From contig NZ_JAELUG010000003.1 of NCBI RefSeq assembly GCF_016429255.1, forward strand, positions 1 to 64,000: a stretch of DNA of 64,000 bases, in the 5' to 3' direction. This DNA is from Rhizobium sp. ASV8. Lineage in GTDB: Bacteria; Pseudomonadota; Alphaproteobacteria; Rhizobiales; Rhizobiaceae. Shown here in pieces: positions 1 to 8,408 of the stretch (position 1 is its first letter; each line of letters opens with the position of its first letter). The notes under the pieces were generated by a model. That model was given only the letters and a program-made list of their open reading frames with translations, was not told the DNA's origin and did not search any database. The position numbers and the translations under genes are program-made.

Positions 1-1
1 G

Positions 2-481
2 GTGGGCGGTTATTGCAAGTCGATCGGCCTTGTAGGCACGCACCACCGCTTCCTGATCCCACCACTGGCTCTGTCTCCGGATCACGCACTGAAATCGGTG
101 ACGACGACAACCGCGCGAGATCAGGCCGTGCTTCTGCAGATGATCCTCGATGCGCAGACGTCATCGGCCGTGCGAGAAAAGCTCGGCGTCTCCGCCGAAC
201 TTTGCGCCTATGCGCTGCAGACACTGAAGAACCAGATCCTGCGCTATGCCATTCCCTCGCGCCTACCGTTCGGCACGGTCGTTGCCCATAAGGGTGGGAC
301 CGGCAAGCGTGGGCGAATGAATGCCGGCATCGTCTATCGTGACAGTGCGCCGTACTACATCATATCTGCCTATACGGATGAGGTTCCGCTTGCCATGCCG
401 GACGGTACGCCCGGATATACGATGGCTCTTGAGACCATCGGCAGGCTATCGCGCGCCTGTTGGGACGGTTTCGCATCATGA
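2..481 (+). CDS. Serine hydrolase, class A beta-lactamase-like (C-terminal part)
   Basis: The reading frame is open to the left edge, so the N-terminal half, including the SxxK nucleophile motif, lies outside the window. The visible 159 residues resemble the C-terminal half of the beta-lactamase2/class A family. A helical stretch (residues about 38-85) is followed by HKGGTG at residues 96-101, in the place of the KTG box, and by the strand-rich end typical of the fold. Whether it cleaves beta-lactams or is a peptidase-like relative cannot be told from this fragment. Its stop overlaps an ATG of the next gene (ATGA at 478-481), so it is probably co-transcribed with the peptide-type binding protein and amidohydrolase. 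Confidence 0.65.
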   Translation: MGGYCKSIGLVGTHHRFLIPPLALSPDHALKSVTTTTARDQAVLLQMILDAQTSSAVREKLGVSAELCAYALQTLKNQILRYAIPSRLPFGTVVAHKGGTGKRGRMNAGIVYRDSAPYYIISAYTDEVPLAMPDGTPGYTMALETIGRLSRACWDGFAS

Positions 482-510
482 CGAAGAACGACAAAACAGA
501 GGGCACAACA

Positions 511-2052
511 GTGAAAAAGCTTCTTCTCGCAGGGACGATCCTGCTCGCATTGGCGCATGTCGCAGTAGCTCGCGATATCACCGTTGCCCAGAGTTCCGAT
601 CTGCGTAGCAACAATCCCGGTGTCAACCGCGACGGCAACACCGATGGTGTCATTCTGCATATTGTCGAGGGGCTCGTTGGCTACAATAACAGCGGAGAGG
701 TCAAGCCGCTGCTTGCCAAGAGCTTTGAGACCTCCACCGACGGATTGACCTACACATTCAAGCTCAGAACCGATGTCAAGTTTCACAATGGCAAGTCGCT
801 GACGGCGGATGATGTCGTCTGGAACTGGACGCGCTACCTGAAGCCCGAGACAAAGTGGACATGCCTCTCCGATTTCGCCGAAGGCGGTGCCGCGCATGTG
901 ACAGGCGTCAAGGCTATCGACGCGTCAACCGTCGAAATCAAGCTCGAAAAGCCGTCCGCAGTTTTCCTTGGCCTGATGTCACGTCCGGAGTGTGGATATA
1001 CCGGGATGATTTCTCCTGATTCCGTTGGTGCAGACGGCAGCTTCATCAAGCCGATCGGCACCGGTCCCTTCATGTGGGACGAATGGAAGAAGGGCGAATA
1101 TATCCATCTCAAGAAATTCGCCGACTATGTCTCGCCGCCCAACGATGGCAAGCCGGATGGCATGGTCGGCTCCAAGCGACCGCTTGCCGACGGCATCAAG
1201 TTCATGGTCATCCCCGATCCTTCAACGGTGAAGGCAGGATTGGAATCGGGTGTCCTCGATACGGCCGAACTCTCGCCTGATCTTATTCCGGAATTCAAGA
1301 CGAACCCGAAGATGCAGCTCATCGTCGCCCGCAACAACGGCAAGAACCTCTTTTACATCCAGACCCGTGACAAGCTGCTTGGCAAGCCCGGCGTTCGTCG
1401 TGCCATCGCGATGGCGCTCGATCTCGACGAACTTGTCGCCGCTGCATCGAATGGGACCGGAGAGGCGAACGGCTCGATGGTATCGCAGGATTCGGTCTAT
1501 TTCGACGCAACGCAGAAGAAGCGCCTTCCCTATGACGTGGAAGCGGCAAAGAAGGAGCTCGATGCCGCAGGCTACAAGGGCGAGCCGATCTCCATCATCG
1601 CCAACAAGCGCGGCAACGTACCGAGCTTTCCTGTTGCGGTGATGGCGCAAGCCATGCTGCAGCAGATCGGGCTTAACGTGCAGATTGAGGTGCTTGACTA
1701 CGCGACACAGGTCGATCGCCGTCGCTCCGGCAACTATCAGATCATTTCGCAGTCGGTGGCGCCGCGTCTCGATCCGGCACTGATGTACTCCTTCTACGTC
1801 GGCGACAAGGACAAGAACGCGTCTATGATGTGGGATGACCCCAAGGCAATCGAGCTGATGAAGGCGGCCTATGTCGAGGCCGATCAGGCAAAGCGGCAAA
1901 AAATCTTCGACGAGTTCCACGAACTGATGCTGAAGGACATGCCCGGCATCTTCCTCTATGACATGGTCGATGTCTGGGGTGCGGCCAAGACGCTGAAGGG
2001 GCAGCCGGTCTGGCAATCGAACGCGCGCCTCTGGGAAGTCTCGGTCGACTAG
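511..2052 (+). CDS. ABC transporter substrate-binding protein, family 5 (peptide/opine/nickel type)
   Basis: Periplasmic solute receptor of the SBP_bac_5 (DppA/OppA/NikA-like) family, about 513 residues, the usual length. I chose the GTG at 511: AGAGGG lies 7 nt upstream and it begins directly with a clean signal peptide (KKLLLAG..ALAHVAVA, cleavage near residue 20). An ATG at 478 in the same frame overlaps the previous stop and would add 11 polar residues. Family hallmarks are the early segment after DITVAQ, a KPLLAKSFE-type motif, and FKLRTDVKFHNGKSLTADDV. No permease or ATPase genes lie next to it, so it is an orphan receptor here. The following amidohydrolase suggests a peptide or acyl-amino-acid ligand. 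The ligand is inferred, not seen. Confidence 0.9.
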   Translation: MKKLLLAGTILLALAHVAVARDITVAQSSDLRSNNPGVNRDGNTDGVILHIVEGLVGYNNSGEVKPLLAKSFETSTDGLTYTFKLRTDVKFHNGKSLTADDVVWNWTRYLKPETKWTCLSDFAEGGAAHVTGVKAIDASTVEIKLEKPSAVFLGLMSRPECGYTGMISPDSVGADGSFIKPIGTGPFMWDEWKKGEYIHLKKFADYVSPPNDGKPDGMVGSKRPLADGIKFMVIPDPSTVKAGLESGVLDTAELSPDLIPEFKTNPKMQLIVARNNGKNLFYIQTRDKLLGKPGVRRAIAMALDLDELVAAASNGTGEANGSMVSQDSVYFDATQKKRLPYDVEAAKKELDAAGYKGEPISIIANKRGNVPSFPVAVMAQAMLQQIGLNVQIEVLDYATQVDRRRSGNYQIISQSVAPRLDPALMYSFYVGDKDKNASMMWDDPKAIELMKAAYVEADQAKRQKIFDEFHELMLKDMPGIFLYDMVDVWGAAKTLKGQPVWQSNARLWEVSVD

Positions 2053-2178
2053 GCCAGCCTTCTGCGCCCTCTGCAGGAGCGGTGCTGGAACAATCCTGTT
2101 CAGCGTTGTCCGGGGGCTTTCCGCCGGGCGACGCATCACGCCCTGCCGCCGGGGTAAATTGCAATGCAAGGACATGCC

Positions 2179-3618
2179 ATGAACCATGACGCCCTAGTAG
2201 CGATCGCTGAGGCGATCGAGGTGATGAAGCCGGACTTCACGAAACTCAGTGACAGCATCTGGGATTTTGCCGAGCTGAAATTCGAGGAGAGGCGCTCTTC
2301 GGAACTCCTGGCAAGAACGCTCGAAGATAACGGCTTTGTGGTACGTCGTGCAGTTGCCGGCATGGATACGGCCTTTATCGGCGACTTTGGCACCGGCAAA
2401 CCTGTCATCGCCTTCCTCGGTGAATTCGATGCGCTGGCTGGCATGAACCAGGTCGCGAATATTGCTGTCCACGAAGCTTTGACCGAAGGAGCGACAGGAC
2501 ACGGGTGCGGCCACAACCTGCTTGGCGTCGGTTCGCTGATGGCGGCGATTGCGCTCGCCAACGAAATGAAGGCGAACAATCTTCCCGGAACAGTGCGTTA
2601 TTACGGTTGCCCAGGCGAGGAGGGCGGCTCGGGCAAGACCTTCATGGTGCGGGCTGGTCTGTTCGATGACGTCGACACAGCGCTGACCTGGCATCCGGCA
2701 CCCTTCAACGGCGTCCGCTCGACAAACAACCTTGCCGTCCTCGAATATTACTATCGCTTCAAGGGGATAGCGTCGCATGCATCAAACGCCGCCCATCTTG
2801 GGAGGTCGGCGCTCGATGCAGTCGAGCTGATGAATGTCGGCGTCAACTTCCTGCGTGAGCACATGCCGCAGGACTGCCGCGTGCATTATGCAATCACCGA
2901 CGCCGGCGGCAAGGCCGCAAACGTCGTCCAAGCCAAGGCCGAGGTTCTCTATCTGATCCGTGCTCCGGAAATGCCGCAGGCCCTCGATCTTGCCAAACGG
3001 GTCGAGAAGGTCGCGCGCGGTGCCGCCATGATGACGGAGACAGAGGTCGAGGTCGTCTTCGACACCGCCTCAACCAACCTTTTGCCCAACATCGCTCTCG
3101 AGACCGTCATGCACGAGAACATGGTCGCGCTTGGGCCGATCGCGTTCGACGAGGCGGACCTCGTATTCGCGAGGACCATCCAGGAGACCTTTACGGACGA
3201 GGCCATAAGGAGCTGCATTCGGCTCTATCAGATCAAGGGCGATGTCTTCTCCAACACCAGGATCGACGGGTCGACGCCGCTGCACCTCGGCTTGCGCGCA
3301 TTTGAAGGCTATTCGCATTTCCGCGCAGGCTCGACGGATGTCGGTGATGTCAGCTGGGTGACGCCGACGGTGCAGTGCTGGACGCCTGCCTGGGCGATTG
3401 GCACTAACCCTCATACCTGGCAGGTCGTCGCGCAAGGGAAAAGTGCAGCGGCTCACAAGGCGATGGCGCATGCCGCAAAGACCCTTGCGGTCACCGGGCT
3501 CTCCCTGATGACGTCACCGTCGCTGCTGGCGGAAGCTCGGGCGGAATGGCGGGAGAAAACCGAAGGCAAGCCCTACATATGCCCCATCCCGGAGAATGTC
3601 ATGCCGGGCAAAGGTTGA
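2179..3618 (+). CDS. M20-family amidohydrolase (AbgB-like aminoacyl hydrolase)
   Basis: Cytoplasmic metal-dependent hydrolase of the M20 peptidase family, most like p-aminobenzoyl-glutamate hydrolase subunit B. Metal-ligand motifs are visible: GEFDALAGM, TGHGCGHNLLG (the paired His region) and the CPGEEGGSGK stretch. Later come the SHAS dimerisation-domain motif and a C-terminal GTNPHTWQ segment. At about 480 residues the length is normal for AbgB. The start at ATG 2179 is preferred over ATG 2164 because AAGGA (2168-2172) sits 6 nt before it. It follows the family 5 binding protein by about 125 nt. The likely role is hydrolysis of an imported amidated or peptide-like compound. The exact substrate is unknown. 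Confidence 0.87.
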   Translation: MNHDALVAIAEAIEVMKPDFTKLSDSIWDFAELKFEERRSSELLARTLEDNGFVVRRAVAGMDTAFIGDFGTGKPVIAFLGEFDALAGMNQVANIAVHEALTEGATGHGCGHNLLGVGSLMAAIALANEMKANNLPGTVRYYGCPGEEGGSGKTFMVRAGLFDDVDTALTWHPAPFNGVRSTNNLAVLEYYYRFKGIASHASNAAHLGRSALDAVELMNVGVNFLREHMPQDCRVHYAITDAGGKAANVVQAKAEVLYLIRAPEMPQALDLAKRVEKVARGAAMMTETEVEVVFDTASTNLLPNIALETVMHENMVALGPIAFDEADLVFARTIQETFTDEAIRSCIRLYQIKGDVFSNTRIDGSTPLHLGLRAFEGYSHFRAGSTDVGDVSWVTPTVQCWTPAWAIGTNPHTWQVVAQGKSAAAHKAMAHAAKTLAVTGLSLMTSPSLLAEARAEWREKTEGKPYICPIPENVMPGKG

Positions 3619-3784
3619 TCTCGCTGCAAGGCAAGGTGAAGCCACGGCAACGTGTATTCTCCGGGTCTCCACAAATCTTCCTTTGTTCGCAACATATCAA
3701 CATTGCAACCTCTGACTCAGGTTGGTGGCAAAGTGACCAGGCGCTGCTGCTACTTGGAAATTCCAATGTCCTTTCGCTGCTCCG

Positions 3785-4140
3785 GCGAACGCGATTCTTG
3801 CCGTCAGCCTGTCCATGGCGCGACAGGCTTTGGCAACTAGAGTGCCGGCAAATATGTCTGTGCGCTTCACACCGGGCGCGGACTGCGCAAGCCGTATCGT
3901 CGACGCGATCGACGTTACCGGCTCTTTCATAAGGTTCCCCTCGTTTCCAATTACTCATGCTTGGCAGCGAGCAGGGACACCGGCGTCGCAGCGCTTGCTG
4001 TTCTCGACAAGACGAATGAGAAGAAATACTCGGCCACCGTATTTCTCGCAGCCGCCGCCTTCCCGGTTCGGATCGACAATGAACCGGCGACTGCTGACGA
4101 CAAGATCTTCTTGTTCAATGGCGAAATGCGATCCGACACC
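3785..4140 (+). pseudogene. Remnant of a phospholipase D-family nuclease
   Basis: Two reading frames together resemble a secreted PLD-type endonuclease (NucT/Nuc-like) broken by a frameshift near 3955. The first frame (to about 3955) has a signal-peptide-like stretch and then VRFTPGADCASRIVDAID, like the N-terminal strand-helix of these nucleases. The second frame (from 3961) reads VAALAVLDKTNEKKYSA and then FPVRIDNEP. Where the HxK(x)4D catalytic motif should be, it reads ADDKIFLFN: the His and the Asp are both gone. The gene is therefore out of frame and catalytically dead. Boundaries are approximate. This is pattern recognition from memory of the family. An alignment would settle it. Confidence 0.5.
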
Positions 4141-4168
4141 AATACTTTTATGATTTTGCGGCATGAAT

Positions 4169-4193
4169 GGAACAAAGTAACGTTACATGCGTT
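4169..4193 (+). promoter_or_regulatory. EcfG-type promoter upstream of the HWE kinase
   Basis: Exact GGAAC (4169-4173), 16 nt, then CGTT (4190-4193), the consensus of alphaproteobacterial general stress sigma factor EcfG/RpoE2. It lies about 105 nt upstream of the kinase start. Confidence 0.7.
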
Positions 4194-4297
4194 ACAGGCA
4201 GTCACCGATTGCCATTACACCAGCTTTCCTTAATGACTCCGATCTGCGAAGCTCGCGGACGTCCAGTTAAGGGCGCGTTTCCTGCGAGGATCCAAGT

Positions 4298-6478
4298 TTG
4301 CGTCCAAGAACCCCATCAGAGGCCCTTACCCCTAGCGTCGGTTTTGGGCTCACCAGCGAGCGGGCGTCTGAGGAACTCCGCAGTCGCGAGATATGGTTAT
4401 CCGGCCAACGGCGAGCGTTCGAACTGGCGCTAGGCGAAGCGCCGCTCGCAGAGCCGCTACAGGTCCTGGTCGAGACTGCGACAGACGTCCTGGCAGGGGA
4501 GGCTCAAGCGGCATTTTACCTGACAGCGGCGGATGGCAAAACGCTTCGTCACGTTGTCGGCATGTCCGATGATCACATACGGGCTGTCGACGGCATCGAA
4601 ATCGGCCTCGAATCCATTACTCGCGATCGCGCACCACATGGCGGTGAGGTCGATCTAACTTCAGTCCTCCCCACCGACTCCCGGCGGGAACCATGGATCT
4701 GGATGGCGGAAAAAATCGGATATCGCGGTTGCTGGAGGCTCCCCATCCATACCACGGCCGGAAATTTCGTCGGAGCTTTGGCGCTTTATTGGCCGGAGCC
4801 ACGCGAGATCTCGGCGGATGACCTTGATCGCGCCGAGTTGATCACCCAGACCGCGGCTATCATCATCGCGCGGTACAAGGAAGCGGAGAGGCGCAAGGCT
4901 ACCGAGGAGCGGCTCAGGGAAACGCAGTCGCAACTTCAGAAAGAGTTGGAGGACAGCGAACTTCTCAGGCAGATCAGCGTCGAGCTTGCCGTCGCGGATG
5001 ACGAGAACGCGCTCTACAGGAAACTGGTGGAGGCTGCCGCCAAGATCATGCACTCGGACGTCTGCACCGTACAGATATTCCACCCGGAACGCGGGCCTGC
5101 AGGTGAACTGCAGATGTTGGCGTCCACAGGATTGAACGCCGAGGGCATGCGTTACTGGGAATGGGTCCGTGGCGATTCCGGATGCACCTGCGGCGAGGTG
5201 CTGCGGACCGGGCGTCGCGCCATTGCAGAAGATGTCGAGACCTGTTCCTTCATGGCGGGGACACCGGACCGCGAGGTACTGCTCGCGGGAGGAATCCGTG
5301 CCGGGCAGAGTACGCCGCTGGTGACGCGCAACGGCAAGCTGGTCGGGATGATTTCGACCCACTGGGGTAAGCCGCATCAACCGTCAAGCCGTGACCTTCG
5401 CATGCTGGACATTCTGGCGAGGCCCACTGCGGATCTGATCGAACGCAAGCGCGCGGCAGAAACCCAGCGATTGCTACTCAACGAATTGAACCATCGAGTG
5501 AAGAATACACTGGCAGTCGTGCAGGCCATGGCGACCCGTACTCTCTCTCGAACCAGCGATCCGAAAGAGTTTGCCAAAAGCTTTGGTGGACGCGTCCAGA
5601 CACTCGCGCGCATCCACGACATGCTGGGCGCAAAAAGCTGGGAGGGCGCGGATCTGCGCGATCTGATCCAGGCGCAAACCTCCTCTGGTTCGGTGGATGA
5701 AACCAGATTGGCGGCGGTCGGCCCAGACGTGCGCCTGGATCCGCAAATGGCGCTGCACCTCGCGCTCGTCTTTCACGAACTGGGCACCAACGCCATAAAA
5801 TATGGGGCCTTGTCGATGGCCGCCGGAATGGTAACGGTCGAGTGGACGGTCGACGATGCACTGCGTATTTGCTGGACTGAGCGAGGCGGCCCTCACGTCG
5901 TGTCGCCGTCGTCAAAAGGTTTCGGCAGCATGCTGATCGACCAGAGCATCAAAGGACAAGGAGGCGAAGCGATGATGACTAGCGAACACGAAGGGGTCCG
6001 GTGGGACATCACGCTTCCTTATGCTTCAGGCATAGCCGACAGGGATCGGTCGGTTCAGGCCATTGCGTTGCCTCTTAAGACAAGTGGCGATGACTATCCC
6101 GGCAGTCTTAAAGGTCGCCGTTTGCTTGTGATCGAGGACGAGCCCTTGATTGGGATGGACATCATTGCCGCGCTTGAAGATGCTGGCGCCGATGTCGAGG
6201 GTCCCGTAGCCTCGATTGATGAGGCGTGCGCTCTGATCGAGCGCTTGCGCTTTGACGGCGCGCTGGTCGATGCCAATCTCCGCGGACAGCCGGTCGATGC
6301 GATCGCAATTGCATTGTCGGCGCGCAACGTTCCATTTGCTTTCGCCACCGGCTATGGCAAGGACGGTCTGCCACAAGGATTCCGGGATATTCCAATCCTG
6401 AGCAAGCCTTTCGGTCCAGAGCAGGTGGTCGCGGCGGCTATCCGTCTTCTCACGCCGGGAATCGCATCGAAGCGCTGA
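4298..6478 (+). CDS. Hybrid HWE sensor histidine kinase: GAF-GAF-kinase-receiver
   Basis: Soluble 726-residue sensor kinase with no membrane segments. Visible order: first GAF-like domain (about 45-190), short coiled coil (195-225), second GAF domain (about 225-365, with SGCTCGEVLRTG), an HWE/HisKA_2-type phosphoacceptor with NELNHRVKNTL (His399), the ATPase domain (FHELGTNAIKYGAL is the N-box; SKGFGS the G-box), and a C-terminal receiver (605-722) with the VIEDEP acidic patch, phosphoacceptor Asp658 and FATGYG, the FATGUY-type receiver signature. Translation probably begins at TTG 4298, with GAGGA 7 nt upstream. Kinases of this class feed PhyR in the general stress response. The exact EcfG promoter upstream suggests that it is itself stress-induced. 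The signal sensed is unknown. Confidence 0.88.
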   Translation: MRPRTPSEALTPSVGFGLTSERASEELRSREIWLSGQRRAFELALGEAPLAEPLQVLVETATDVLAGEAQAAFYLTAADGKTLRHVVGMSDDHIRAVDGIEIGLESITRDRAPHGGEVDLTSVLPTDSRREPWIWMAEKIGYRGCWRLPIHTTAGNFVGALALYWPEPREISADDLDRAELITQTAAIIIARYKEAERRKATEERLRETQSQLQKELEDSELLRQISVELAVADDENALYRKLVEAAAKIMHSDVCTVQIFHPERGPAGELQMLASTGLNAEGMRYWEWVRGDSGCTCGEVLRTGRRAIAEDVETCSFMAGTPDREVLLAGGIRAGQSTPLVTRNGKLVGMISTHWGKPHQPSSRDLRMLDILARPTADLIERKRAAETQRLLLNELNHRVKNTLAVVQAMATRTLSRTSDPKEFAKSFGGRVQTLARIHDMLGAKSWEGADLRDLIQAQTSSGSVDETRLAAVGPDVRLDPQMALHLALVFHELGTNAIKYGALSMAAGMVTVEWTVDDALRICWTERGGPHVVSPSSKGFGSMLIDQSIKGQGGEAMMTSEHEGVRWDITLPYASGIADRDRSVQAIALPLKTSGDDYPGSLKGRRLLVIEDEPLIGMDIIAALEDAGADVEGPVASIDEACALIERLRFDGALVDANLRGQPVDAIAIALSARNVPFAFATGYGKDGLPQGFRDIPILSKPFGPEQVVAAAIRLLTPGIASKR

Positions 6479-6794
6479 GGCATTATGCCATCGGATCTGA
6501 ATATGTCGCTCGTCGATCCGGCACCCTAGCCCGCGCGGACCGTGCCGTTGTGGCTGCCTTGCAATTTGCATCAATGGTTGCTGATGCGTAGGGTCTCTAT
6601 CACAGCAATGAATTTGCATGGCCAGCCGGTTCGCGGCATGAGGGATTTCGTTCGAAGAGCAGCCGCGTCTGGGGCGGACAATCGAAAATGCGACGGCGGC
6701 TTCTTCGTGCGTGAACGAACGTCCTTTGATGTTCGCAGCAATTTGAAATTTCGCTATCGGGGAAACTATTGATTTCCGCACGGACGCGAGCCCG

Positions 6795-6920
6795 TCATGC
6801 TGTAGCCCTCTTGAGTTGCGTCAAGCAAGGCACATCAAACCAGGCCGCCTTCTGGATAAATTGAGTCTCAACTTCCTCTGGTGATCGATATCCGAGTGCC
6901 AGGTGTGGATGCTTGGAATT
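6795..6920 (-). pseudogene. IS3-family transposase remnant (C-terminal tail)
   Basis: About 41 codons ending at 6795 contain SKHPHLALGYRSPEEVE, the conserved end of the IS3-family integrase core (usually HSALGYxSPxEFE). Nothing upstream in the same frame resembles the rest of a transposase, and no terminal repeats were seen. This is a short decayed insertion-sequence end. Confidence 0.6.
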
Positions 6921-7169
6921 GCAGATCCGTTCACTGGACCGCAACAGACGCGCGGTGATGTTCGCAAAGATCGCAGGCGGCGTGACAGACGCCTTTAATG
7001 TTCCAGGCCTGCGCATCGTAACAAGGGTTGCCAAAGGCATCGTCTAAGTCTTGTCGGCAATCATCATCATCGTGGTGATTGTCGCCTGGTAGGGCGTGGG
7101 CTGTTGTGAAATCACGGCCATCGGCCGTGATCTCCTTGTCATGATCAGAAACCTAGAAACGTGCGCCGG
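6921..7169. other. Non-coding stretch with an inverted repeat
   Basis: No convincing gene. A perfect inverted repeat, ATCACGGCC (7111-7119) and GGCCGTGAT (7123-7131) with a 3-nt loop, lies just 3' of the membrane-protein gene that ends at 7170. It could end that transcript, but no clear T-run follows on the minus strand. Confidence 0.4.
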
Positions 7170-8072
7170 TCATGCCCGGACGCGACCGCGGCTCACGGAC
7201 GCTCCGGTTGCGATCAGATCCTCGTCCTCGTCGCGCTGCGACCCGCCGAGCGCCGCCGCAGCCGACGCGATGAACGCTCCGACAAGCAACGAGAGCGCGC
7301 CTAGCAATGCCGTTGTCGCCGCCGTCTTGCGCGCGGTGTCGGCAGCCTTTTGAGTTGCGATCTTTGCGTCGTCGATGCGCTTTAAGACCGAGTCGACGCG
7401 CGCTTTGGCGTCGGGTTCAGATAGTCCCGTTCGGGATGCGACGACCGTGGCGATGTAGTTCTTGTCGTCATCAGGCAACTTTCCCTCAACGGCTCCATTG
7501 ATCAATATGCGCGATATCTCGGCAATTGCTGCGCGGTCATCGCCTGTTGTGCGTTGCTGCCCTTGACCGGGACGCAAAAGTGCATCGGTAAAGTAAGACA
7601 TTGATCCGTTCATGTCAGAAGACGCGGTTGAGGCGGCAGCCGCGGCCGTAGCACTCACGGCCTTCGAACCGGATGCTGCGAGTGACGTCAACGAGAGCGC
7701 GAGGAAGCTCGCGACAACTAGCGTCGCCAGCGCCCAACTGATGAAGCCATGGACAGTATCTCGAAAGAAGACTTCGTCTGTGTGGACGGCGGCCCATTTG
7801 GTGCGAAGCCGGCCCGTTAGATAGCCACCGAACGCCGATGACAGCCACTGAACGATGACGAGCCATATTGCCGACGTAACGGCCAGCGACCCGACCGATG
7901 CTCCCTGGCCTTGCCAGGGTGACACCATTGTCAATCCCAAACCGCTTCCCAACAACAGAAGGATGAGGCTGATGCCGGTTGCCGCCACGGCACCGCCAAT
8001 CACAGGCCCCCATGAAAGCGCAGACTGCGAGGATTCAATCGGCATGACGTCCGATGTGCCTGGAACTGACAT
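7170..8072 (-). CDS. Conserved rhizobial membrane protein (PhnA-like annotation in relatives)
   Basis: A 300-residue inner-membrane protein of unknown function. An N-terminal pair of hydrophobic segments (about 20-50 and 60-80) is followed by a segment near 110-135. A polar Ala/Ser/Asp-rich middle follows (140-240), then one more hydrophobic helix (about 245-270) before a charged tail with an acidic QRDEDED stretch. Alternating GxxxG-like spacing in the first helix (VIGGAVAATG) suggests helix packing. It follows the 25-aa microprotein gene by 9 nt on the same strand, so the two probably form one transcript from the exact EcfG promoter at 8202-8226. That points to an envelope role in the general stress response. 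The function itself is not known. Confidence 0.75.
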   Translation of the reverse strand: MSVPGTSDVMPIESSQSALSWGPVIGGAVAATGISLILLLLGSGLGLTMVSPWQGQGASVGSLAVTSAIWLVIVQWLSSAFGGYLTGRLRTKWAAVHTDEVFFRDTVHGFISWALATLVVASFLALSLTSLAASGSKAVSATAAAAASTASSDMNGSMSYFTDALLRPGQGQQRTTGDDRAAIAEISRILINGAVEGKLPDDDKNYIATVVASRTGLSEPDAKARVDSVLKRIDDAKIATQKAADTARKTAATTALLGALSLLVGAFIASAAAALGGSQRDEDEDLIATGASVSRGRVRA

Positions 8073-8081
8073 TGCCGCCTC

Positions 8082-8159
8082 CTATCGCATGAACAGGACG
8101 AGAAGGATGACGATCGGCAATGGAATACCCAACAGCCAAAGAAGAATACCACGACCCAT
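8082..8159 (-). CDS. 25-residue hydrophobic microprotein
   Basis: A single transmembrane helix: MGRG, a long Leu/Ile/Pro run (LLWLLGIPLPIVILLVLF) and MR at the end. GAGGAG lies 7 nt upstream of the ATG, and the exact EcfG promoter is about 43 nt upstream. From memory, near-identical short proteins occur in other Rhizobiales. It is too short for ordinary gene callers. It is co-oriented with and 9 nt before the larger membrane protein, so a regulatory or partner subunit is plausible but unproven. Confidence 0.7.
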   Translation of the reverse strand: MGRGILLWLLGIPLPIVILLVLFMR

Positions 8160-8201
8160 GATTAAAACTCCTCTCGAATTCTTGATTTCATGCGTATCTG
8201 C

Positions 8202-8226
8202 AACGCGGCCGTAAACCTGTTGTTCC
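8202..8226 (-). promoter_or_regulatory. EcfG-type promoter for the microprotein/membrane protein operon
   Basis: On the minus strand: exact GGAAC (8226-8222), 16 nt, CGTT (8205-8202), about 43 nt upstream of the ATG at 8159. Confidence 0.75.
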
Positions 8227-8375
8227 TTCCGCCAGGTGCGATTGTTGCGCTCAACCTTCACGATCGCTTCAGTGAGGCTGTTCCGTTTGTCGCCAGATGA
8301 GAGCTGCGGATGGATTGCTTGACTTTGGCCAGTGCCGGGCCGGCACGATGGACTGCATTTCCTCGTCATGGCCAA

Positions 8376-8400
8376 GGAACCCGCACATCGGTGGGGCGTT
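8376..8400 (+). promoter_or_regulatory. EcfG-type promoter for topoisomerase IB
   Basis: Exact GGAAC (8376-8380), 16 nt, CGTT (8397-8400). The -10 element ends only 8 nt before the ATG at 8409, so the mRNA would be leaderless or nearly so, unless a later start is used. Confidence 0.7.
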
Positions 8401-8408
8401 ATCGCGAC

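Noticed and set aside
6026..6781. 251-codon minus-strand frame over the end of the HWE kinase
   Set aside because: Mostly antisense to the receiver domain; no family resemblance.
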